A DNA stretch of 15,649 bases from Euperipatoides rowelli (taxonomy: Eukaryota; Onychophora; Udeonychophora; Euonychophora; Peripatopsidae): NCBI GenBank assembly GCA_003024985.2, contig PXIH01S0000638.1; one strand, given 5' to 3'. Below, in pieces: positions 8,231 through 15,649 of this stretch. The notes beneath the pieces were generated by a model. The model worked only from the letters and a program-made list of their open reading frames with translations, did no database searches and had not been told where the DNA came from. A program made the translations under genes and the position numbers. Within the stretch, counting starts at the first letter, position 1, and each line of letters opens with the position of its first letter.

Positions 8231-9590
8231 AAAGGGTGGGACTCGCCAGTAAATTTTTAAAATCACATGAAAATGCATACATTTTATGAAGATGTGTAAA
8301 AGTTGTCAGGTAGCCTAAGCAATGGGTGCGTATAAGGGGAATGGATTTGAAATATGAATATTTGAAATCTAAACAAAACTTAGTATAGGATACAAATAGG
8401 AAGTAGATATGAAACCCATTTCTGTTATTTTTACAATGGATAATTAATGTGTGAAATAATTTTAATGAATGATGAAACAAAGGTACGGTACGTTTTGTTT
8501 TTCCTTGCCTCGAACACACATAGCTACTTTTATTTTAAAAATATATTTTTAATATCCTCATTGATTTAAGACAAAACTTATTGAAAATTTGTTGAAGAAA
8601 ACTTCAAAATCAGTCTAAAATTAATTTGTCATGTAATGAAATTTGGAAAATAGATAAAGTTGAACAATATTTTCCCTTTAGCCTTTTCTTAGTGGCTCTA
8701 TCTTACTGTATATACTAAGCCAGTTACAGTGCCATCTAACGGGCTTATTCCAAGCTTTAAGTGGTGTTTACAAAAAAAATGTTGGATGCCCATGTAACGG
8801 GCTTAAACGCTAGTACATTTACTAAATAAATAAAAAATAAATTAGCAAAACTTAAAATAGTTTATAATAAATGGCATTTAATTATTTACAGTATAAGTTT
8901 AGTTTCTCATTTCCTATAAATTCCATAATCAACTAATCTGTTAAAACATCTGATCTTTAGAGAGAAAAATAATGATAGCTTAAGCTTTACTCTTTACACT
9001 GCTTTCAAACATAAATGATACATGTCTATAGCTGCTGTAGGAAACAATTTTGTTTAAACAGAGAACTATAAATGTTATAATACTCGATAAATAAAAGTAG
9101 TATTACTGTAATAATATGTAGTAGATATTTGAATTGATAGCATTTTCATTTAGTTTCAAGTAAGAAACTATAATATAAATATGCTAATGATAATATATAA
9201 AAGAAAAGCAATATGGAAAATAAAAAAAATTATTGAAAAATAATTAACATTTAAAGATTCAATTTACTGGTTAATAATAATTTGCTTAATAATTTTTTTT
9301 AAATATTTATTAAATTAATATCAAATAATATTAAAAAAAAATGAATAGTAGTATCCACTCTGGAAAATTAATCGGGTTTTTTTTTCTTCCCGACTAGAGT
9401 AAATAATAATTGTTTTATTACAGAAATTCATAATGAAAACAAGGCATAATTCAAGCACCTAGTAGTTTTTTTGTTTATTAAATTAGAAGATAGGCCATTA
9501 ATGTTTCAAAGATTACACAGTTGAGAATGAAATGTGAGGGGGGGGGGGGAGTGAGATAAAGAGTGACAATCCTAGTTTTTGGCCAAATAG
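8231..9590. other. AT-rich stretch without a recognised gene
   Basis: Very AT-rich, especially 9050-9360. Holds one small diverged duplication (8730-8805) and a G12 tract at 9538-9549, 50 bases before the left end of the large transposon. No exon-like island was found. Confidence 0.5.
8730..8805 (+). repeat. two diverged copies of a TGCCATCTAACGGGCTTA motif
   Basis: TGCCATCTAACGGGCTTA at 8730-8747 and TGCCCATGTAACGGGCTTA at 8787-8805, about 57 bases apart. The core GCCATCTA also occurs elsewhere in the window (5486, and as CACCATCTA at 9600). Confidence 0.55.
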
Positions 9591-9598
9591 AACTAACG

Positions 9599-9721
9599 GC
9601 ACCATCTAGTGAGAAATTTGATTAACATTTTAAAGGTGTGTATTCTGCAGAAAAATCAATAGATGGTGATGATTGTCACCTATCCTAAGTCATTCTACAT
9701 CTGTCTTGGCCCAAGAGAGTG
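9599..9721. repeat. left terminal inverted-repeat region
   Basis: Carries ACCATCTAGTGA (9601-9612), ATGGTGATGATTGTCAC (9663-9679) and AAGAGAGTG (9713-9721). The first and second both align with one segment of the right end, so this side may contain a partial duplication or insertion of about 50 bases. Confidence 0.45.
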
Positions 9722-9746
9722 ATTTGCAACAGTGCTTTGTAACTAG

Positions 9747-9860
9747 ATCAAGGCATCTAGGAAGAAACTTGTATTTTCTGGTGATGAAGGCTTAAATGAA
9801 GATGCGGATTCTGAGTATCATCCTTCAGGATGATATTTCATTCACATAAAATGAAGACAG
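9747..9860 (+). pseudogene. exon 1 of the transposase-like gene (broken)
   Basis: The frame starting ASRKKLVFSGDEG and continuing with an acidic LNEDADSEYHPS stretch is typical of the N-terminus of the invertebrate multicopy family whose core lies in exon 2. The usual initiator Met is not visible: the codons before Ala are ATC AAG, and a TAG precedes them, so the true start is lost or lies in another frame. A TGA follows YHPSG at 9832-9834. The block ends at a good donor, ACAG|GTGAGT (GT at 9861-9862). It sits about 25 bases after the left inverted-repeat block, as expected for a compact transposon with a short leader. Confidence 0.55.
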
Positions 9861-10432
9861 GTGAGTGTTGTTTGGCATTATGTTTATCCCAAAAATTTCA
9901 TCTTGTATTGTTGGTTACATTAAGTTTATTTTTTAACCAAATGCATTTATGGAGGTATTTTATTACTTTAATAAGCTATTAACTGTAAATTATGAACCAC
10001 ATTCAATTTTAAAGTAATAATATTAACTCGAAATATTCTAAACGTTAAAATTGAGGGTAGGCAGTTTATTGTTCAGATTTTCTCGTCCATGTTGCTTGGC
10101 ACTGTTTGACCGTACAATGGGTCCTTTTTTTACTACCAATACAAGTTATTTTGAAGAACAATAATGTAAATATGATTTAAAAAAAAACATTAGAATATAA
10201 AAATTTCCCTCATATGAACGCAGACAAAAGGAGGGCTGATTACTATTATCAGCCTATTAGGGCCAGAGGTACTGTAGATGCACATTGTTTTAGCTTACAC
10301 ACTTTTCATCTGGTTAATGTGTGTTTTTTATTACCCTACCCCACTGGCTCTTAGAAAACATGTAACAGAAACTGCTTTCTTTGTGTTCATAGTTAAAAAA
10401 AAAGTAATTTTTTTGTTTTGTTATCTTTTCAG
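9861..10432 (+). other. intron of the transposase-like gene
   Basis: A 572-base intron inferred from the GTGAGT donor (9861) and an acceptor with a strong T-rich tract, TTGTTTTGTTATCTTTTCAG, ending at 10432. Both borders are preserved although the exons are broken. It contains a perfect 7-bp stem-loop, GGCTGAT (10234-10240) and ATCAGCC (10248-10254). An 80-codon frame at 10278-10520 spans the acceptor and is a chance frame. Confidence 0.55.
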
Positions 10433-11850
10433 GATAATAATCCAGGTATTCAACCTAAAACTACTACAAGATCTCCATTCAAATCCCCTGCCAAAGGACC
10501 CAAAATTCATACATGAATAAAGTACGGAGAAACAAAGCAGAGGTATGATGGCCAAGAATACAGTAAAAATGTTGCATCAGCCACAATAGGAGGAAAGTGT
10601 TGATGCCCTTGTAAGATGTTTTGAAATTCAACCAGAACAGGCAGCAACTTTAATGGATTTTGGGATCTATCAGACTTTGATAACCTAAACCAAATGCTTA
10701 CATTTTTAGCTGCATTTAGGCTATTCCTGTGAAAAAGAGGTACATAAATATTTATGACAGGCTAGCTACAAACAGAACATATTTTAAAAGTATTTAAGTT
10801 AATGGAAGGCGTCTGTGGGTTTGCAAAAACGTCATTTATGAATTTCCATGGGCTTAAATACAAATATGACGGACAACAGACTATAGTCCAGCGAGATTGT
10901 CCCTGGTAATCATAGTAGTAGAGTAAATATAATCAAGAGGGTAAATCAAATCAAAATACATCTTCCACACTGACAAACATGGAAATTGAGCTAACCATAT
11001 TCCAGAAGAGGCAATAAATGGTGTCTTTAAGCATGCATCGGTCATATTACAGAAAGTGCCAAAATCCAGATATGGTTTACTTTGGATGTGAATATAAAAA
11101 TACTTAATGAATATTATGTTAAAAACTAAAAAAAAGGCAAACCGAAGACAAGTACAGAAGAACGCTTAATGGATAATATAATATTGGATTTAAATTTCCT
11201 TCCACTGACTTATGCAAAACTTTTGACTCATTGCAGGTCATGATAGATAATAATAAAGAGAAGTTAGTGGCATGTACATCAAAATAATTATACATTCGTT
11301 ATACAGATTACTTAAAATAAAGAAGTTATCGGCCTTAGCTAAGGAAGATTCTTCTCTTCATGTCATTTCCGACATCTGCAACAAATGCTCCCCAAGCCAA
11401 AACTGACATGTTCCTCGGCATTTTATTTAAGAAAGTTGTGGACCTATAATGCAGGTATACATGATTGTGCAAAATATGTAGATTACATGTTCCTATGGGA
11501 TGAGAGTATTGCTGGTTGAGGCAGTGATGAATTCTGAAGCTCCATCCTAAGATATATTAAAAGCAATGCTAGAAAACTTGTTGTATTTACTGATAACAAC
11601 TATGGGGGCAAAACAAAATCTGGAAACTTATTGAACTTTGGAGTTACAGTATATGATCAATACATAACAGTATTCTGAAATCAAACTTTACTTCCTCATC
11701 TCGGGACTTAAATTTTACTCTGTCAAAGACTTAGAAAAAATTGATAATTATCACAGAAGTCACCTCAAGTTTATGATTCATCAGGGTGGAAAAAATAATC
11801 CTAGACTGGGAGCAAAAGAAAAGGTTGTGTGTGATTGAGATGGGACAAAG
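10433..11850 (+). pseudogene. exon 2: decayed transposase-like protein (GGQN family, DUF7869-like)
   Basis: Conserved blocks lie in order on the plus strand but in changing frames. They are: a basic NKVRRNKAE with GQEYSKNVASATIGGKC and CPCK (10518-10619); FNGFWDLSDFD (10651-10683); WVCKNV shifting frame into FMNFHGLKYKYD (10816-10871); SYYRKCQNPD (11041-11070), matching an SHYCR-type block; NIKILNEYYVKN (11092-11127); [14 protein letters not shown] (11428-11469); FLWDESIAG and GSDEF (11491-11533); and VVFTDNNYGG (11582-11611). The last two correspond to the family's W-x-E-x-x-A-x-RGSDEI-x-SC and SDNCGGQN motifs. Cys has become Tyr, QN reads KT, and the Arg before GSDE is a stop. From memory this family is now named DUF7869 and behaves as a mobile-element protein, probably a transposase; its catalytic mechanism is not something I can state. 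At least eight stops or frame changes make this copy dead. Confidence 0.75.
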
Positions 11851-11876
11851 TGATTTTTATGATTTTACTGATTTGA

Positions 11877-13312
11877 AATACATGTGTTACAGAATAATAT
11901 GGCATGCCTTTAGTAATTTTTCAAAATCATAATAAAAAACTAATAATATGTGCATCAAAATAAGTAATTATTTCTAAATGAGTAAGTGAACCTAATAATG
12001 TATATACTGATAACGTTTTCAAACATTTTAGAAAGTTACAATATTAACAAAAAAGTCACAAGCTTTTAAAATTCTGAAGTATTAATCAACATCAGCTTAA
12101 TATTAAGACAGAAAAGCTTTGTTAAAAGTGACATCAAGATAAAAAGTTTAAAAAATGGGGGGAAAAACTTTGATCTCTTTTAATAAAATTACTAATCACA
12201 AACTGGTTTAGCTTAAACCTCTTCAACTGTTTCAGCATTGCTATTATCTGGGAAGATGTGATATATCCAGGAAATGAAATACAATAATTTCTAGACATCG
12301 TTCAGTTTGTTTTCTTGATTTTCCGATGCCCTTAGTACTTCAATCCTAATTTAAATGTAACTTGGTTTACATTTCTTCCTTGTTATGTACTTCTTGAAAT
12401 CAATGTTCACCTCACAGCTTCATCACCCATGGATTGCTCTCTTCAAACTGATAATTATTTCCGAAAACTTAAGTTCTGCACTAGTGACACTAACACTTTT
12501 CCAGTAGTATTCATAACAGATAAGTGTGTGTCACTAGTGTAGAACTCAAGTTCTGCACTAGTGACACTCACACTTTTCCAGTAGTATTCATAACAGATAA
12601 GTGTGTGTCACTAGTGTAGAACTCAAGTTCTGCACTAGTGACACTAACACTTTTCGGTTATGAACACTTTTCCAGTAGTATTCATAACAGAAAAGTGTGA
12701 GTGTCACTAGTGCAGAACTTAAGTTTTCAGAAAGAATTTATCAGTTTGAAGAGAGCAATCCATGAGCGATGAAGCTGTGAGGTGAACACTGATTTCAAAG
12801 GGTACATAAGAAATAAGAAATGTAAACCAAGTTACATTTAAATTAGGACTGAAGTACTAAGGGCCTCGGAAAATCAAGAAAATCAAACTGAATCATGTCT
12901 AGAAATAATTGTATTTCATTCCCTGGATCTATTACATCTTCCCAGATAATAGCAATGCTGAAACAGTTGAAGAGGTTTAAGCTAAACCAGTTTGTGATTA
13001 GTAATTTTATTAAAAAAGATCAAAGTTTTTCCCCCACCCCATTTTTTAAACTTTTTATCTTGGCGTCACTTTAAACAAAGCTTTTCTGGTCTTAATATTA
13101 AATTGGTGCTGATTAATACTTCAGAATGTTAAAGGCTTGTAACTTTCCAAGATGTTCAAAAACGTCATTAACAGTATATACATTATTAGGTTCGCTTATT
13201 AATTTATAACTAATTACTTATTATTTTAATGAGCCTATTTTTAGTTTTTTTTTAATGATGGTTTTAAAAAATGACTAAAGGCATGACAATATTATTCTGA
13301 AACACATGTATT
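11877..13312. repeat. 1.44-kb inverted repeat (fold-back) with 593-bp arms
   Basis: The left arm 11877-12470 is the reverse complement of the right arm 12721-13312, so the axis is near 12595. By eye the inner ~290 bases of each arm are above 90% identical (for example 12188-12250 against 12951-13014 almost without change). The outer parts are more diverged, with small indels, but remain collinear to the tips, ATACATGTGTT (11878-11888) and AACACATGTAT (13301-13311). No convincing protein is encoded in either arm. The arms are diverged, which argues against a simple assembly artefact. The structure is like fold-back (FB/Galileo-type) transposable elements and, if transcribed, would give a very long double-stranded RNA. 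It starts about 25 bases after the last recognisable transposase sequence. Confidence 0.9.
12471..12720. repeat. three tandem 77-bp hairpin units at the palindrome axis
   Basis: Units start at 12471, 12548 and 12625, each with AAGTTCTGCACTAGTGACAC. The first two are 77 bases and almost identical; the third is 96 bases (to 12720) because of an extra segment around GGTTATGAACACTTTTCC. Every unit is itself a stem-loop: AGTTCTGCACTAGTGACAC near its start pairs with GTGTCACTAGTGTAGAACT at its end (one mismatch). The stem is about 25 bp and the loop about 23 bases containing CCAGTAGTATTCATAACAG. The array can therefore fold as three short hairpins or as part of the large one. Confidence 0.9.
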
Positions 13313-13507
13313 ACTAAGCTATTCCTTACAATGAAAAAGTGTTTTCAAAGGAAATGTAATGTTCAGGTTATGATTTGTTTCTGGTTGAGTAATGTTTTAA
13401 ATACAAATATGTGTATTCTTCCGTTAATTTTGGGTCAAGAAAGTGCCATGTCACATAATCACCTAACAATGTATTATAAAAATTTAAAATGTGTCGGAAA
13501 TTATTTT

Positions 13508-13533
13508 CAATAAAACACTTTCTAGTTTTATTG
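13508..13533. repeat. 9-bp stem-loop containing AATAAA on both strands
   Basis: CAATAAAAC (13508-13516) and GTTTTATTG (13525-13533) are perfect inverted repeats with an 8-base loop. Each arm gives AATAAA on one strand, so it could serve as a polyadenylation signal in either direction: for the transposon gene on the plus strand or, less likely, for the minus-strand gene whose stop is at 14034. Role inferred only. Confidence 0.4.
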
Positions 13534-13635
13534 CAAACATATAAAAGAATGATATTGATCAATATTTCCTATGATTTAAGAATTTGATCAAACTTTCAAA
13601 TCGCTTTTTCTCACAAGAAAGAAAATGAGAGTTGG

Positions 13636-13698
13636 CACTCTCTTGTCCCGACCCCATTAAATGTACTTTTAGTGACAATATTTATCACCAGATGGTAC
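13636..13698. repeat. right terminal inverted-repeat region
   Basis: Holds CACTCTCTT (13636-13644), GTGACAAT (13672-13679) and ATCACCAGATGGTAC (13684-13698), which match the left end of the element in inverted order. A small stem, GAGAGT (13628-13633) with ACTCTC (13637-13642), overlaps its inner border. Confidence 0.45.
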
Positions 13699-13699
13699 T

Positions 13700-14033
13700 C
13701 ATCAGTCCAAATTTCACGATCCAAATTTCCAATATGCACAAGTGCAAAATTAGGGGAAATAGATTTTTAATTAATAAATATTAACCAAGATTATATTTTA
13801 GAACAGGCCAGCTAGTAGACATAAATGACAAAGAAAAAAAAATCCTTGGGCATTGATTGCAAATACAATATATACAGTACAATACATAATAAAAATGGTT
13901 TAATAAAAATAAATGCTAGGGTAGATTAATAATTTCACTCGACAAACATAATTGGCATAGGAATGCTATATATCCACTAAATAAAAAATAAATAATAGTA
14001 TAACTTATAATAGCAAACACTGTCGGAAATTCA
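13700..14033 (-). other. probable 3' UTR or downstream flank of the minus-strand gene
   Basis: AT-rich, without coding features. It lies directly after the stop codon of the exon at 14034-14138 on the minus strand. No classical AATAAA is seen on the minus strand here; ATTAAA variants occur (for example complementary to TTTAAT near 13898 and 13768). The transposon's right end lies at its far side. Confidence 0.4.
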
Positions 14034-14138
14034 TTATTGGTTGGTGCGTCCACGTAATTGAGGTTTAAAGGTCATACACACAGGAAGGTGATCAGTTAGT
14101 TGTGCCAGAGCAGTAATAAAATTATAATGTTCTATAAT
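14034..14138 (-). CDS. 3'-terminal exon of a minus-strand gene with a TDHLPV motif
   Basis: On the minus strand a textbook acceptor, a long T tract followed by TTTATTTATTGCAG (AG complementary to 14139-14140), opens a 35-codon exon in phase 0 that ends in TAA at 14034-14036, followed at once by TGA. It encodes IIEHYNFITALAQ, then LTDHLPVCMTF, then a basic KPQLRGRTNQ C-terminus, with no disruption. The T/S-D-H-x-P-V core close to the C-terminus, followed by a beta-strand-like VCMTF, resembles the last catalytic motif (SDH) of endonuclease/exonuclease/phosphatase-fold proteins, for example DNase I-like nucleases and inositol 5-phosphatases. The rest of the domain would be in upstream exons, mostly outside the window. 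A non-EEP protein cannot be excluded. The absence of decay and the quality of the splice site point to a living host gene. Confidence 0.65.
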   Translation of the reverse strand: MIEHYNFITALAQLTDHLPVCMTFKPQLRGRTNQ

Positions 14139-14139
14139 C

Positions 14140-15140
14140 TGCAATAAATAAATGAAAAAAAAAAAACACATGTAACAAAGAAAATATAAACTCTGATAGT
14201 TTTTTCAAAATTTAAAAAATAAATAAAAGACCTTTACTTAAAATAAGTTCTATAAAATTGTTATGAAGATTATACAGTAAAAAAAAAAAGTACAAATAAT
14301 AACTTGGGTGTGCTGAGATAAACAATAATCATTTGAGAATTTCTAAATATTTGAAAACAATAAAATAATATATTCCCAATGTCTGCAAGAAGCAGGGTCA
14401 TGTGATATTTTTATCTAATAATCCATTTTATGAAGAAATAAACATTACTGCTTAATTCTTTTCTTCTAAACAAAAAAAATGTTGACATTGACATTGGTTT
14501 AAGTTTTACCTTTATGACCGTAGAACCAGAAATGCTATTAATAGAGGCATGGTTGTTTCAAAATAAATTATTTAATTTCAAACCTAATTAATGCATAAAA
14601 ACTTTAATTTCTATTGATTAATTTAAGATTACAATTATAAAGCATGTACGATTTTAGAAAATTTTGTATGTGGTGCTGATATGCCCATAAGCTAGTATTA
14701 AGGGGTAAGGGGAGGATGGTATAAAAATTGTTTTAAATTGTTAATCGATTTGAAAAATATAACAAATTTAAAACATTAAAAATTAATTATATATATTTTT
14801 ATTATTTAAAAATAAAGGATAGATAATTCACTGGTATGTGTAAAATCATTTGTCACACTTTAGTATGGCTTTTTGAGATTTAACCCATTGTAACCGTTTG
14901 AAGAAGTTTCTCAAACATTTTCAGATTACGAATGAATAAATGATCTAGGCTAGTCTACTGCAGGAAGAATGTACAATGGATACAATAGGCTATTATGATA
15001 TGAAGAAAGAAAATAAGACATTTAAGTTTTGTTTTAATTTTTATTATTTTAGTGCACAAGATAAATTCATTTTAAATAACTATAATAATTGGTTTTAAAT
15101 AAATAACTGAAGAGTTAATGGAAATTTAAGGTATAATTTA
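14140..15140. other. intron-like AT-rich DNA
   Basis: Apart from the candidate microexon, this looks like intron of the minus-strand gene. Two acceptor-like minus-strand signals (CTTCTTGCAG complementary near 14390 and CTTCCTGCAG complementary near 14961) are followed by early stops in the frames checked, so no exon is claimed there. Confidence 0.45.
14510..14534 (-). CDS. possible 25-nt microexon upstream of the terminal exon
   Basis: On the minus strand, CTCTATTAATAG (acceptor AG complementary to 14535-14536) precedes 25 bases that end in AAG|GTAAAA (donor complementary to 14508-14509). In the frame that ends in phase 0, as the terminal exon requires, it reads ISGSTVIK and joins to IIEHYNF. 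The two other frames give a stop at or before the junction. The exon is very short and its acceptor is weak, so it is only a candidate; the intron to the terminal exon would be 371 bases. Confidence 0.25.
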
Positions 15141-15146
15141 AGACGG

Positions 15147-15210
15147 CTAACCGTGTGATAAATTTGCTAACCGGTGTTTTGCCTATTCGGTTGGATAACC
15201 GGTTAACCAA
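15147..15210. promoter_or_regulatory. cluster of AACCGGTT-type motifs
   Basis: GCTAACCGTGTG (15147) and GCTAACCGGTG (15166) are direct repeats 19 bases apart. TTGGATAACCGGTTAACCAA (15191-15210) is palindromic at all but one base pair and contains AACCGGTT, the known consensus of Grainyhead/CP2 transcription factors. The surroundings are AT-rich. It could be a binding-site cluster in an intron or the end of a decayed transposon; the sequence alone does not decide. Confidence 0.35.
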
Positions 15211-15649
15211 ATAAACAACTCACCCTATACTGTATACTTTAAGTGGGTGTCAAAATGCTGGTACAGTATGACCAAATTCTCAATCACTTTATGCTTTGGT
15301 AGAAATGCATTTCTAAATACACTTGTCATCTTGTACCAATGCAACCTCTATTTATTAGATGACTTTGCAGCCCTACAATCTTTTTCATTTATAATAAAGC
15401 CTAGACTGACCAAGGAGACATAATAGTATAAATTTGTATACTAAAAGTAAATACTAGCCTAAAAGCATCAAGTAGGGGGGAAAACAATGTTATTTGGGAG
15501 AATTTATTAATGAACTATGATAAAAGTTTACATATTCTAAATTAAATCTTATAACTAAGAAATGCCCAATCTTTAATGCATTAACCCCTTCCCATCTGAC
15601 AAAAATGTTAGCTTTGTGCAAATTTATCTCCACTATTTTGATCATTTTA
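15211..15649. other. AT-rich stretch without a recognised gene
   Basis: No exon-like island on either strand. Probably intron of the minus-strand gene or intergenic DNA. Confidence 0.45.

Larger units (their letters stand above)
9599..13698 (+). mobile_element. decayed DNA transposon with broken transposase and internal fold-back
   Basis: About 4.1 kb bounded by degenerate inverted ends. GCACCATCTAGTGAG (9599-9613) matches the reverse complement of 13698-13684, GTACCATCTGGTGAT, at 12 of 15 positions. Inside, TGGTGAT...ATTGTCAC (9664-9679) and AAGAGAGTG (9713-9721) on the left recur in the same order in the reverse complement of the right end (ATCACCA 13684-13690, GTGACAAT 13672-13679, CACTCTCTT 13636-13644), with about 33 and 27 bases between the last two. 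The left end seems to have about 50 extra bases. Between the ends lie a two-exon transposase fossil starting about 25 bases after the left block, and a 1.44-kb inverted repeat. The borders are inferred; no target-site duplication is certain. Confidence 0.5.

Noticed and set aside
8190-8519. 109-codon minus-strand frame and an 8080-8289 plus-strand frame
   Set aside because: Both read through an N and the A12/G11 homopolymers; the predicted ends are low-complexity.
12471-12720. CRISPR-like array
   Set aside because: Units are contiguous without spacers, in a eukaryotic context, and are self-complementary over their whole length.
11877-13312. Palindrome as an assembly artefact from joining a read to its own reverse complement
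   Set aside because: The arms differ by many substitutions and indels, and the axis has its own tandem structure, so a simple chimeric join does not explain it.
13331-13562. Overlapping frames on both strands (60 and 64 codons)
   Set aside because: Neither has a motif and they overlap in opposite directions; they lie between the fold-back and the right end and probably arise by chance.

Overview
This is an AT-rich window (roughly 70% A+T by eye) of eukaryotic nuclear DNA, most likely from an invertebrate animal. The evidence is: spliced exons with GT/AG borders, long homopolymer tracts, CR1/Jockey-type LINE tails ending in AATAAATA-like runs, and a transposase fossil of a kind I know mainly from arthropods, cnidarians and other invertebrates. 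Motifs such as TAGGCCTA and GCCATCTA recur but do not settle the phylum. There is no long intact gene. The window looks like introns and intergenic DNA filled with decayed mobile elements, plus a few short exon-like islands.

Layout. Positions 1-164 hold a GC-richer island with a decayed minus-strand reading frame, possibly retroelement. A well-formed minus-strand terminal exon lies at 841-1012, product unknown. Positions 1196-2333 look like a non-autonomous DNA transposon with imperfect 15-bp inverted ends and a hairpin-rich left end. It contains a minus-strand LINE tail and a single-N gap flanked by identical 26-mers. From 2334 to 5240 the DNA is mostly featureless, with two weak plus-strand exon-like islands (3136-3303 and 3796-3906). 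Positions 5250-5895 carry a degenerate tandem repeat. A 5'-truncated CR1/Jockey-like LINE lies at 6016-6480. Positions 6485-9590 are AT-rich with nothing recognisable except a small duplication and two G tracts, one ending in an N.

The most distinctive structure is at 9599-13698. Degenerate inverted ends bracket a broken two-exon transposase-like gene (exons at 9747-9860 and 10433-11850, intron of 572 bp) and, downstream of it, a 1.44-kb inverted repeat. The repeat arms are about 593 bp each, and at their axis sit three tandem units that are themselves hairpins. This resembles a fold-back element carried in, or inserted into, the 3' part of the transposon.

Positions 14034-14138 are a convincing minus-strand last exon whose C-terminus has a TDHLPV motif like the final SDH motif of endonuclease/exonuclease/phosphatase-fold proteins. 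A possible 25-nt microexon lies upstream at 14510-14534. The transposon ends about 340 bp beyond this gene's stop codon, so it probably lies in or just past the 3' UTR. The right edge is AT-rich and contains one cluster of AACCGGTT-type motifs.
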